57,202 bases of DNA from an uncultured bacterium (GTDB taxonomy: Bacteria > Muiribacteriota > Ozemobacteria > Ozemobacterales > Ozemobacteraceae): assembly GCA_937949615.1 (NCBI GenBank), contig CALEDQ010000033.1:1-57202 (forward strand), given 5' to 3'. Under the pieces are notes generated by a model that did no database searches, was not told the origin of the DNA, and saw only the letters and a program-made list of their open reading frames with translations. Positions 24,000 to 34,747 of this stretch are shown one piece after another. Every line of letters starts with the position of its first letter. The first letter of the stretch is position 1. The translations under genes and the position numbers were made by a program.

Positions 24000-24899
24000 T
24001 TACGCCTCAAGAGCGCAGCAGTTGCTTTTACAGACGCTGCTGACGCCATTTTCTTCAAGGATCTGCACCAGCTTGTGATCTGGCATGACAAAACGTCGAT
24101 AACCGTGCAGCCAGGCAAGAATGTCGAAATTGCGGCGGTAGATGCCTGCCGGTCGCATACACCCGATCTGTACCCGGTCGGCGAAAAGCCGTCGTGCTTC
24201 GGCCAGCACGGGAATTACCCGTTCGATCGCCGGTGGTGCAACATTACACATGCGGGTTCCAGGGGTGGGGCGGAAAATCAGAAAAACCACCTCTGAAGCA
24301 CCGGATTCAGCGAGAAATTTGACGGTTGCCATCTCTTCTGCGGCCTTACCTGATGGCGCCAGCCCGAGAGTGACGTGCGCAACCGTGCGAAAATGCCGCG
24401 CATACTCCAGATACAGTCTGCGAAAATCGTCGTGACTGTAAGGAAGCCCGTAAACCTCTTTAACCACCTCGTCACAGACTGGCAGATCGAATGATACCAC
24501 CGGGTTTTTCTGCTTGAGTGGCAGAAGACTTGCTGGCGACTGGTAGCCGGTGTGCAGGTTCAACTTGAGGTGCGGTGGCAGCGAAAGAATCGCGTCAACA
24601 TGCTGTCTGATAGGGACTTCGCCTGCAGAGGTGCTGCCGCCGCTTATCAGGACAGCATCATAAGAGTTGAGATTAACTCCGTCAAGCTTTGAAAAAGGCT
24701 GCATCCCTTTCAGATAATGACCGTTACAGTGCGCGCATTTTTGCTGGCATTCGTGGTCGGTCAGCGAAATGCTCAAAGTTCTGGCAGGCATCACTTTCTC
24801 TATGCCGGGTGCAGTCTGCTGAAAAACCGAAATTTCAGGGGCAAGACAGCGAAAAGGTTCTGATATTGCCTCTACAAGGCTGTTAAAAAGTTGTGACAT
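24000..24899 (-). CDS. Radical SAM protein, LipS-like partner 2 (biotin synthase-like)
   Basis: A 299-residue radical SAM protein of the biotin-synthase-like group (COG1856 type) with Cys51-x3-Cys55-x2-Cys58 (CQQKCAHC) followed by NGHYLKGM. The C terminus carries Cys290, Cys294 and Cys295, which could bind an auxiliary cluster. The next gene, 2 bases downstream, is a second radical SAM enzyme. Together they match the layout of the two-component lipoyl synthase (LipS1/LipS2). The gene starts 6 bases after pilB ends. If not lipoyl synthase, a heterodimeric sulfur-insertion enzyme is the nearest alternative. Confidence 0.7.
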   Translation of the reverse strand: MSQLFNSLVEAISEPFRCLAPEISVFQQTAPGIEKVMPARTLSISLTDHECQQKCAHCNGHYLKGMQPFSKLDGVNLNSYDAVLISGGSTSAGEVPIRQHVDAILSLPPHLKLNLHTGYQSPASLLPLKQKNPVVSFDLPVCDEVVKEVYGLPYSHDDFRRLYLEYARHFRTVAHVTLGLAPSGKAAEEMATVKFLAESGASEVVFLIFRPTPGTRMCNVAPPAIERVIPVLAEARRLFADRVQIGCMRPAGIYRRNFDILAWLHGYRRFVMPDHKLVQILEENGVSSVCKSNCCALEA

Positions 24900-24905
24900 G
24901 GCTGA

Positions 24906-26675
24906 TCAGATTTCGTCGTCGGCCGAAACCCTTATTACTTCAGAAAGGGTGGTGATGCCGCGCAGAACTTTGGCGAGGCCATCCTGGCGCAATGTGCGCA
25001 TGCCCTGTTTCATCGCCTCATTTTTGATGACACTGGTCGCCGACTTCTCGACAATCAGTTCTTTGATACGCTCATTGGGAACCAGCAGTTCGGTAATGGT
25101 GGTGCGACCTCGGTAACCTGTCTGGTTGCATTTACCGCAGCCTTTGCCCTGGAAAACCTGGGTTTTCCCGGCCTGGTAAAGAAGCTTGGAGCGCTTGATG
25201 ACTGCAGGCGGCGGTTGATATTCTTCCTTGCATTCAGTACAGATGGTTCTGACAAGTCGCTGCGCCATCACGCCGATAATCGAACTGGCAACCAGAAAGG
25301 GTTCGACACTCATGTCGATAAGTCTTGTCATTGCTCCGGCAGAGTCATTGGTATGGAGGGTTGAGAAAACAAGGTGACCGGTAAGGGCAGCTCTGATCGC
25401 GATTTCTGCCGTGTCGTAGTCGCGGATTTCGCCGACCATGATTACATCAGGGTCCTGGCGCAGGATTGAGCGCAGACCGCCCGCAAAGGTAAAGCCGGCT
25501 TTCGGGTTGATCTGCCCCTGATTGATGTTGGCCAGCTGATACTCAACCGGATCTTCGATGGTTACGATATTGATCGATGGGTCTTTGATGCACTGCAGGG
25601 CAGCATAAAGGGTCGAGGTTTTACCGCTGCCGGTCGGGCCGGTTACCAGAACGATACCATTTGGCTTATTGATCAGCCCGGTGAAGGTTGTGAGTGTGTC
25701 GTCCGGAAATCCGAGCTCTTCAAGCCCATAGATGACACTGCTCTTGTCGAGAATACGCATGACCACCTTTTCACCGCGCAGGGTGGGGTAGGTGGAAACG
25801 CGCAGGTCGATCTCGCGGTTCTGCAGCTGCAGCTTGATGCGGCCATCCTGCGGAATGCGTTTTTCTGCGATATCGAGCTCGGCCATGACCTTGCAGCGTG
25901 AAATACAGGCTGCTTCAAAAGTTTTTGGCAGCGACATTACTTCCTGCAGCATGCCGTCAATTCTGAATCTTGTTCGCAGAGCCGTTTCATCGGGCTCGAT
26001 ATGAATATCAGAAGCCTTTTCCTTAATGGCGCGCAGAATAATAAGGTTTACCAGCTGAATGATGCTCTGCTTATCGGTAACATTGATGGCTGCCAGGTCG
26101 ATTACCGTATCGCCCATGCGCTTTTCACCGGCACCCTGAATCTTTTTGGCAAAATCTTCGATACTGGTGCTGGCCGGTGTCTGGGTAGGAGACGATGAAG
26201 TGCTTTGCGCGCCAGCCCCCGGAATATGGGTGGTAGCGTTGCTCTTATAAAACTCCTGCATCGCGGTTTCGATCTCGGTCATTGTCGAAACCAGTGGCTT
26301 GATCTTGCAGGCTGTGGTGTATTCAAGATTATCCAGAACGAAGCTGTCGAGCGGATCGAGCATGGCGACCGTAATGGCGCCTTTCACCCTGAGAATTGCA
26401 AAACAATGGTATTTGCGCGCAATATTTTCTGGAATCGCCTTGACTACGGCAGGGTCAATTACGTAATTGCGCAGATTGGCATAACTGAAACCAAGCTTGG
26501 TTACCAGAAAATCCAGCAGTTGCTGCTCATTCAGGTATTTCAGGCGAATCAGCGTATAACCAAGGGTGTCACTGGTTTTTTTCTGCTCCTGCAGGGCATT
26601 GTTCAGCTGTTCTTCGGTAACCAGACCTTCAGAAACAAGAGATTGCCCGAGAAGCTTTTTTTCAATGCGTGCCAT
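24906..26675 (-). CDS. pilB: Type IV pilus assembly / type II secretion ATPase (PilB/GspE)
   Basis: A 589-residue hexameric ATPase. Residues 1-160 are the GspE/PilB N-terminal domain (LGQSLVSEGLVTEEQLNNAL and so on); a Ser/Thr/Pro-rich linker follows at about 150-175. The core has Walker A GPTGSGKTS, the Asp box, Walker B (DPDVIMVGEIRD) and the His box (GHLVFSTLHTND). A four-cysteine zinc site (CTECKEE and CGKCNQTG) sits near the C terminus, as in PilB. It powers pilin polymerisation at the inner membrane. The matching platform protein PilC is encoded separately at 42966. It begins 6 bases after the MCP-PilZ gene. Confidence 0.95.
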   Translation of the reverse strand: MARIEKKLLGQSLVSEGLVTEEQLNNALQEQKKTSDTLGYTLIRLKYLNEQQLLDFLVTKLGFSYANLRNYVIDPAVVKAIPENIARKYHCFAILRVKGAITVAMLDPLDSFVLDNLEYTTACKIKPLVSTMTEIETAMQEFYKSNATTHIPGAGAQSTSSSPTQTPASTSIEDFAKKIQGAGEKRMGDTVIDLAAINVTDKQSIIQLVNLIILRAIKEKASDIHIEPDETALRTRFRIDGMLQEVMSLPKTFEAACISRCKVMAELDIAEKRIPQDGRIKLQLQNREIDLRVSTYPTLRGEKVVMRILDKSSVIYGLEELGFPDDTLTTFTGLINKPNGIVLVTGPTGSGKTSTLYAALQCIKDPSINIVTIEDPVEYQLANINQGQINPKAGFTFAGGLRSILRQDPDVIMVGEIRDYDTAEIAIRAALTGHLVFSTLHTNDSAGAMTRLIDMSVEPFLVASSIIGVMAQRLVRTICTECKEEYQPPPAVIKRSKLLYQAGKTQVFQGKGCGKCNQTGYRGRTTITELLVPNERIKELIVEKSATSVIKNEAMKQGMRTLRQDGLAKVLRGITTLSEVIRVSADDEI

Positions 26676-26681
26676 GGGTCA

Positions 26682-28394
26682 TTATTCCAGCAGGCCAAGA
26701 TTGATTTCAAACTGACGCTGGGCGCTCATTACGAAATCGACAATGACTTTTTCATGCTCATTAGAGACGTTATTGAAAGAGACGATACATTCTCTGACAA
26801 CCTTCTTGTCGGAGAGGAAATCTTCTGAGCTCGAACCGACAGCGGCTTTGAGGCGTACCAGACGGCCCTGAATGCCCTGAATGAAGTTACTGCCGATCTG
26901 AAAGGCCAGAATGATGTATTTGCCCTGCTCGACATCTTCGTTGGTTTCGACGACGCAGCCACCGGCTGAGAGGTTAACGATGACACCGCGCATTTCAAAA
27001 TCGCTGCCGCTGAGGGTCGAGTCGATAAGCTCGCCAGACAGCAATACTTTGAATTTGCAGGGAACTCTGGTCTCGGTGCGGATTGCCGAGCGCTTGTTGG
27101 CGCCTTCGACCTGAAAGTCGAATGGCACGAGTGCGTTCTGAAAAACATCCGAAAGGGTGCGCAGTTCACGGGCCGAACTGCTGGTCTGGTCGATGATTAC
27201 CGTCTTGCTGAGAGCGGTTGTCGCGATATTCTGAATCTGTCGCGAGATTTCATCGGTTATCTGTGAAATGGTGTTGACCTTCTGATACATGATATCTGAA
27301 GTTTCACTCTGGCGTTCAGCTGAAGTGCTGATGTCCTTGATGATGTCGTTGAGCTGGTTGGTTGTCTGAACCATTGATCCAAGGCTGGTTTCGACGGTAT
27401 TAACGACCTGCATGCCCTGGTTAACCTGAATGGTGTTGTTCTGCATCATTTCAGCGGCATTCTCGGTTTTCTGCAGAATGTCATTGATCAGATTGTTGAT
27501 CTTCTTCGAAGACTCTGCCGAACCGCGTGCCAGTTTGCGAACTTCTTCGGCAACTACGGCAAAACCGCGACCCTGCTCACCGGCGCGCGCCGCTTCGATG
27601 GCGGCGTTGAGAGCGAGCAGGTTGGTTTTTTCGGCGATATTCGCAATTTCGGTAAGAATTGTACCGATCTGTTTACTGCGGTCATTGAGATCGTTAACCA
27701 GCGATGCTGAACCATCGGTCAGTTCTTTGATCTTCAGCATTTTCTGAACCGCTTCCTTAACCGAATTCTGGGTGTTGGCGGCGATTTCCGAGACGCTCTG
27801 GCTGTCTTCCTTGGCGATGATCAGTTTTGAACTGATGTCCTTCGAAAGGCTGAAGCTGTTTTCGAGAGATGAAATGGTTTCGCGCAGATTGGTGGCGTTG
27901 TTGCCGGCCTTCTGGTTAATGGCACCGACCCCTTCGACGATTTCCTTGATAACCTGCGAACTGGTCTGGGCAGTCTTATCAAGATCTGAAGAAGCTACTT
28001 CCAGCTTGAAAGAAATCAGCAGCACCCGCTTGAGAACCGAAAGAACCAGCCTGAACATCTGGTCGAACAAATCAAGCTCTCGATTGAGGCCACTTCTGGT
28101 AGAAACGAAGGTTTCTGACTTCAGGCCAACCTTGGTAGTCAGGTCATTGGAAATGAACAGCACGATGCCGCGCAGTACTTCGCGGCCAAACCAGCCGATG
28201 ACTGCCCCGGCAAGCAGACCAAGTGCAATCGAAGCTGCAACGTAGGTAATCTTTACGGTCTGGGGCACTTTGATCAAAAACAGACCAATGCCGGCCGAAG
28301 CACAACCTATTGCCAGACCGATCAGTATGGCAAAAATCCACAGATTGCGCTGTGAGCTGGCGTTCTTGTTAATGATCAGTGAATGAAGAGCCAT
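26682..28394 (-). CDS. Methyl-accepting chemotaxis protein with C-terminal PilZ domain
   Basis: A 570-residue receptor. Two hydrophobic segments near residues 18-41 and 48-70 are joined by only a few residues, so there is no periplasmic ligand domain. A long coiled-coil signalling region follows, with the highly conserved CheA/CheW-binding tip around 258-290 (NAAIEAARAGEQGRGFAVVAEE is its core). Residues about 435-560 form a PilZ domain with both c-di-GMP motifs: Arg439-x3-Arg443 and Asn474-x-Ser476-x2-Gly479. The protein should therefore sense intracellular c-di-GMP and feed it into a chemosensory array. It lies 6 bases upstream of pilB, which points to control of pilus-driven motility. Confidence 0.9.
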   Translation of the reverse strand: MALHSLIINKNASSQRNLWIFAILIGLAIGCASAGIGLFLIKVPQTVKITYVAASIALGLLAGAVIGWFGREVLRGIVLFISNDLTTKVGLKSETFVSTRSGLNRELDLFDQMFRLVLSVLKRVLLISFKLEVASSDLDKTAQTSSQVIKEIVEGVGAINQKAGNNATNLRETISSLENSFSLSKDISSKLIIAKEDSQSVSEIAANTQNSVKEAVQKMLKIKELTDGSASLVNDLNDRSKQIGTILTEIANIAEKTNLLALNAAIEAARAGEQGRGFAVVAEEVRKLARGSAESSKKINNLINDILQKTENAAEMMQNNTIQVNQGMQVVNTVETSLGSMVQTTNQLNDIIKDISTSAERQSETSDIMYQKVNTISQITDEISRQIQNIATTALSKTVIIDQTSSSARELRTLSDVFQNALVPFDFQVEGANKRSAIRTETRVPCKFKVLLSGELIDSTLSGSDFEMRGVIVNLSAGGCVVETNEDVEQGKYIILAFQIGSNFIQGIQGRLVRLKAAVGSSSEDFLSDKKVVRECIVSFNNVSNEHEKVIVDFVMSAQRQFEINLGLLE

Positions 28395-28409
28395 ATTTTA
28401 AAAACCTGA

Positions 28410-29153
28410 TCAGGAAATTTCCGATTCCTGATTCGCGATTTTTGCATTCTTTCTTGAGGTCTGGGCAGATGACCCTCCGCCAGTTTTAATTAATTTATTC
28501 TCTTTACATATTCTGTCAAGGATTCCGTTGACAAATTCGTAGCTGCGGTCAGCGGAATACTTCTTGGCCAGTTCGATAGCCTCATTAATCGTGGCATTAA
28601 CCGGTATTTCTGGAAAATGAAAAAGTTCGCAGGCTGCAATACGTAAAATGCAGCGGTCGATACTTGCCATACGGTCAAGCGACCAGTTCTCGGCTGTTTT
28701 TTCAAGCAGACGATCGATGGTGTTCTTGTTTTCGCCGGCACAGTCACTCAGCTGCCGGGCAAATTCTTCAATCTGAAAGAGTTTGCCGGTCTTGTCGACG
28801 ATCTTTTTGCAAAAACTGCTGATTTCTTTTTCACAATCAGCGTTGTAGGTCACTCCTGGAAAATACTTTTCAAGCAGCGCCTTGATCTGCAAGGGCAGAT
28901 TCTCAGGCGTTTCATGCGGGTAAGCAGAAAGGCTGTCGGAGAAGTCGGGGACAAATGCCTCGACTTCTCCCGACAGTATTTCTTTCGCTTTGGTAGACTT
29001 GAGAAAGTCCCGGGCGACGGCTTCGATGACGGGGTAGAACACAGACTCGCTGAGAACCTGATTCAGAGCCTCGTTGTTATCAGACTTGACCATGTCAGCC
29101 TGATAAAGTGCTTTCAATGCTACTTCGCGCGCGCGTCGCCGGGGAGAATTCAT
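28410..29153 (-). CDS. nusB: Transcription antitermination factor NusB, enlarged
   Basis: A 247-residue NusB. The N terminus (RRRAREVALKALYQADM) and the C-terminal half (MASIDRCILRIAACEL, PVNATINEAIELAKKYSADRSYEFVNGILDRI) match the family, which binds boxA RNA with NusE in ribosomal antitermination. Typical NusB is about 130-170 residues; here the stretch between residues about 25 and 130 is expanded by a helix-rich insertion, and there is a short basic tail. The start has an AAGGAAA 8 bases upstream. It lies 12 bases after ppdK and 15 before the MCP gene, so it is part of the same operon. Confidence 0.9.
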   Translation of the reverse strand: MNSPRRRAREVALKALYQADMVKSDNNEALNQVLSESVFYPVIEAVARDFLKSTKAKEILSGEVEAFVPDFSDSLSAYPHETPENLPLQIKALLEKYFPGVTYNADCEKEISSFCKKIVDKTGKLFQIEEFARQLSDCAGENKNTIDRLLEKTAENWSLDRMASIDRCILRIAACELFHFPEIPVNATINEAIELAKKYSADRSYEFVNGILDRICKENKLIKTGGGSSAQTSRKNAKIANQESEIS

Positions 29154-29165
29154 TGTCTTGTTTCC

Positions 29166-31949
<2,784 letters not shown>

Positions 31950-32001
31950 CGGTGCCTCCAGTGAATTGAATATAAGTGGCACAGCCACACTTTTCCGGGT
32001 A

Positions 32002-32030
32002 AGAATAGCACAGGGCATGAAGAGATGCAA
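32002..32030 (-). promoter_or_regulatory. Possible ppdK promoter
   Basis: On the minus strand an extended -10 (TGCTATTCT, core 32002-32007) lies 17 bases from a weak -35 TTGCAT (32025-32030), about 50 bases before the ppdK ATG. The -35 box matches the consensus poorly, so this is tentative. Confidence 0.3.
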
Positions 32031-32057
32031 TACTGCCGGCCGCAAAAAAGAATATTT

Positions 32058-32435
32058 TCAGGGCAGCAGTCTTTCGATTTCGTTTATGACGACCATTGGG
32101 TCAAACGGCTTGAAAATAAAACCGTCTGCACCGCATTCAAGGCCCTTTTTCTTGTCCTGGATAAGGGCGAGGGCCGTAACCATTATTACCGGGATGTTTT
32201 TGGTGGCCGGTTCACTTTTCAGGCTGACACAAACTTCATAGCCGTCGATTTCCGGCATCGCAATGTCAAGAATTATCAGATCGGGTTTTACATCGCGGGC
32301 CTTTATCATGGCTTCTTTCGGTGATGAACATGAAACGCACCGATAACCGTAAATGCTTAGTATGGTCTCAAGAAGCAATACAATTGCCTCTTCATCATCG
32401 ATAACTAGAATTGTTTTTTGGGAAATGTTTTCCAT
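32058..32435 (-). CDS. Single-domain response regulator (CheY-like receiver)
   Basis: A 125-residue receiver domain without an output domain. The acidic pair Asp13/Asp14, phospho-acceptor Asp57, Thr88 and Lys109 are all in place. Such proteins relay phosphate or act through protein contacts, as in chemosensory pathways or with hybrid kinases. The frame extends upstream to 32546 but would then overlap the divergent gene; the ATG at 32435 gives a standard receiver and has an AGG about 7 bases upstream. It sits beside the ppdK operon that holds the MCP-PilZ protein. Its kinase is not identifiable here. Confidence 0.92.
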   Translation of the reverse strand: MENISQKTILVIDDEEAIVLLLETILSIYGYRCVSCSSPKEAMIKARDVKPDLIILDIAMPEIDGYEVCVSLKSEPATKNIPVIMVTALALIQDKKKGLECGADGFIFKPFDPMVVINEIERLLP

Positions 32436-32516
32436 AAGTGCCTGAATTGTAGCCGAAGCTTCTGACAATTTCAAGTTAAACCGTATTTGACGGCACCGGC
32501 ATATAAATGGTATATC

Positions 32517-32966
32517 ATGACTTACTCTATGATTTCTCCAAAACAACTGCTAACTTATTTTGCTTTCATTCTGATAGCTTTTGCGGGCTTTGTGGTCGGC
32601 AGAATCGTTGTTGCTCCGCAACAGCGCGATGTGGAAACATTCAGAATGGAAAAATGCCTTCAGATTTATCGAGAATACCGAAAAGACGAAAATCAGAAGC
32701 GCCTGGCTGAAAATCTTGCTGAAATTTCCCTGACTCCGAAAGATTTTCAGGAAATAATTGACCGTTTTATTTATTATCGGTCAAGAAAATCCGGTCTGGC
32801 TCAGGCCATGGATCTCCTGAAGGCCTTTCGTGCCGGCTATGATATCAAGACTGCCGAGGTTGTGTCTATATCTGGTCTCGGGTCAGAACCATTCCGTCTC
32901 GATGCAGAAATACTGGCTGTTTTTGAAAATCAGCCGGATCTTATAAAACAGGCTTTTGAAGGCTAA
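32517..32966 (+). CDS. Small membrane-anchored protein of unknown function
   Basis: A 149-residue protein from the ATG at 32517, with one N-terminal hydrophobic helix (residues about 11-29) and a soluble helical remainder that probably faces the periplasm. No domain is recognised. In-frame starts at 32487 and 32529 are alternatives; none has a clear ribosome binding site. It is the first of three closely spaced plus-strand genes for envelope proteins: the next gene begins right after its stop. Confidence 0.65.
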   Translation: MTYSMISPKQLLTYFAFILIAFAGFVVGRIVVAPQQRDVETFRMEKCLQIYREYRKDENQKRLAENLAEISLTPKDFQEIIDRFIYYRSRKSGLAQAMDLLKAFRAGYDIKTAEVVSISGLGSEPFRLDAEILAVFENQPDLIKQAFEG

Positions 32967-32967
32967 T

Positions 32968-33603
32968 ATGAATCAGCAAAACCAGATCTTTGAAGAGCGG
33001 CCTGAAAATAAAGACGCTGCCAATGTACCTGCTTCTCCTTTTCGCCTGATTGTTTCGTCATTCTGGCGGGCTATTGTCGATCGACAGATTTTTTATAAGA
33101 TCTTTTCTCTGTTTTTTGCTTTGCTGGTATTCGGTTATGTTTACCTTTATATGGAGCATCATCGTGACCTGATGACCTATATGGGCTTAATGCTGCTCAT
33201 GGTTGTCGTTTATATCGAAGTGCTCGTAATTCGTGACCATCTCTGGGTCATTGAAGGCTCCATGCGAGAATCGCGAAAATGGCGCGACGTTTTTTTCAAC
33301 CGGACCACGCTGAGACGGCAGAGAATAAGAAAAATCGCTGTTCTTATCTATGCTCTTGCCATTTTTTCATACGTTTATATGAAGGTTCCTCGTGCCAACA
33401 GTCCGGTACTTTCCTTCATGGGCATCATCCTCATGATCACCGTTCTTTATTCCGAAGTTCTTACCATTCGCGATGAAGTTCTTCTTATGCGGGAATCCCT
33501 GAGCCACTTAAAAGAAGAGGACCCGGAAAAGACCGATCACGACAAATTTCTTGCTGAAAAAAACGAAGCCGAAGGCAAGCAGGGTCAGCCTGAAAAAAAA
33601 TGA
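32968..33603 (+). CDS. Membrane protein built from an internal duplication
   Basis: A 211-residue protein. Residues 44-102 and 122-180 are two copies of one unit: a pair of transmembrane helices ending in an EVL-x-IRD motif (YVYLYM and YMGLML in the first, YVYMKV and FMGIIL in the second), each followed by a charged helix. The C terminus is a charged Glu/Lys-rich tail. The ATG at 32968 has a GAAGG 5 bases upstream; a TTG at 32956 is less likely. It overlaps the following FecR-like gene by 4 bases. No known family is recognised. Confidence 0.75.
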   Translation: MNQQNQIFEERPENKDAANVPASPFRLIVSSFWRAIVDRQIFYKIFSLFFALLVFGYVYLYMEHHRDLMTYMGLMLLMVVVYIEVLVIRDHLWVIEGSMRESRKWRDVFFNRTTLRRQRIRKIAVLIYALAIFSYVYMKVPRANSPVLSFMGIILMITVLYSEVLTIRDEVLLMRESLSHLKEEDPEKTDHDKFLAEKNEAEGKQGQPEKK

Positions 33604-34409
33604 AAATGCTACGCAACGCAATTATCTGCGCGGCTGTTGTTTTGCTGAACCTTTTCGCGGCAGGGCTAAGTTTTGCTTCACCTCCTCTGCCGGAACAACT
33701 GACTTTGACGCCGGGCTTTTATCTGCGTCCACCAGGCTCGGTTGGTTTCAGACTGTTTGAAGATGGTCAGACTATTGAATCCGGCTCGATCCTTACCGTT
33801 AAATCATCTTTCAATTTGCCTCTGGCAACGGAAACGAAAATTCTTTGCGGCAGCCATACGATAAGTTTTTTTCCGGGGGCAACCGTCAAAATCCTTGCCG
33901 ATGGCCTGCAGCCACTTTCTGGCCGTATTGAAATTATTTCTGAAGCGGCACTCGAACCTCTGGCAATTCGGACTGGCAAATTTGCTGGCGAGATTTCTGA
34001 AGGCCATCTTCTGCTTGAAGTAACTCCTGATAACGGAACCTATGTGGCAATGCGCAGCAGCGGTGTGGCCTGGTTCAAAGATCAGTCGAGAAAAATTTTT
34101 GAGCTCGAAAATGGCCGTGAACTGCATTTTCCCCTCTTTGGACCTGCCGTTGAAATGCCGGTTCTTTCTGGTTTCTGGTCGGATAACCCCAGCAGTTTTT
34201 CCGCGGCCGGGAAAAAAGTTGCCGATCGAGCTGCTAAAAAGACTCTGGATGCTGCAGAAGCCGACGGTTCCGATGAAGACTCCGCTGCCGTTGCTTCAGA
34301 TTCTGAAGCTCTCGATGTGTCGCCAATCTCCGAAAAAAGCCTGCCGCCAGAATCCGAAAGCGCCTCCGATACAGTTTCTGCCGACAATTCGACTATGCAG
34401 GCAGACTGA
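33600..34409 (+). CDS. Secreted protein with FecR-like beta-rich domain
   Basis: A 269-residue protein with a signal peptide (residues 1 to about 27, cleavage after a SFA segment). The middle part (about 45-190) has FecR-like features: a strand-rich run with ESGSILTV, a FPGATVKIL strand and a GHLLLEVTPDNGTYVAM segment, as in FecR-domain proteins of the envelope. The C-terminal 70 residues are low-complexity Ser/Ala/Glu/Asp. Its start overlaps the duplicated membrane protein gene (ATGA), so the three genes from 32517 form one operon. The FecR call is by pattern only. Confidence 0.7.
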   Translation: MKMLRNAIICAAVVLLNLFAAGLSFASPPLPEQLTLTPGFYLRPPGSVGFRLFEDGQTIESGSILTVKSSFNLPLATETKILCGSHTISFFPGATVKILADGLQPLSGRIEIISEAALEPLAIRTGKFAGEISEGHLLLEVTPDNGTYVAMRSSGVAWFKDQSRKIFELENGRELHFPLFGPAVEMPVLSGFWSDNPSSFSAAGKKVADRAAKKTLDAAEADGSDEDSAAVASDSEALDVSPISEKSLPPESESASDTVSADNSTMQAD

Positions 34410-34538
34410 GCGCCCAGTCCGGCAGGCTTCAGCTTAATTTTAAGAACATAAATACTGTCGCGGGGCAGCGCCTAAATTCACAGCCTCAAAAGGTCGATAG
34501 ATTAGCAGTCTGCATGTCATTTTTTTCTGAGGTTTCAG

Positions 34539-34607
34539 ATGCTGCTCTTCTGGTTTCTGACCGCAATGATTCTTGTTGTTCTCATCAAGGAGGCTGCTCG
34601 TGGTTAA
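34539..34607 (+). CDS. Possible 22-residue hydrophobic peptide
   Basis: A minute frame encoding a 22-residue peptide that is hydrophobic almost throughout and ends in a short charged KEAARG tail. A GAGG lies 7 bases before the ATG. It overlaps the start of the next tiny frame by 8 bases, and that frame's ribosome binding site lies inside this one, as in translationally coupled pairs. Its form matches small membrane peptides such as type I toxins, but there is no sequence identity I recognise. Confidence 0.35.
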   Translation: MLLFWFLTAMILVVLIKEAARG

Positions 34608-34674
34608 AAGAATCTTTCTGTATGCAATGGTTGCCATGTTCTGGGCATTCAGCCTGACCGGTTGTGTCTCATAA
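34600..34674 (+). CDS. Possible 24-residue lipoprotein-like peptide
   Basis: A GTG start with a perfect AAGGAGG 6 bases upstream opens a 24-codon frame. The product is a basic N terminus (MVKR), a hydrophobic stretch and a lipobox Leu-Thr-Gly-Cys, followed by only two residues (Val, Ser). Processing by signal peptidase II would leave a lipidated tripeptide. Entericidin-like peptides and lipoprotein-derived pheromones begin in this way but are longer. A strong terminator follows 25 bases after the stop. The ribosome binding site and lipobox make it more credible than its length suggests. Confidence 0.5.
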   Translation: MVKRIFLYAMVAMFWAFSLTGCVS

Positions 34675-34699
34675 CAATTGCGTCATGCGATAACCGGCT

Positions 34700-34744
34700 A
34701 AAACAAACGAACCGGGACCCAATGGGCCCCGGTTCGTTTGTTTT
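34700..34744. terminator. Bidirectional terminator
   Basis: A near-perfect hairpin: 34700-34716 pairs with 34728-34744 and the helix continues inward to a three-base loop with one mismatch. A-rich and T-rich flanks let it work on both strands, between the tiny peptide genes (plus) and the aldolase gene (minus). Confidence 0.85.
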
Positions 34745-34747
34745 AAA

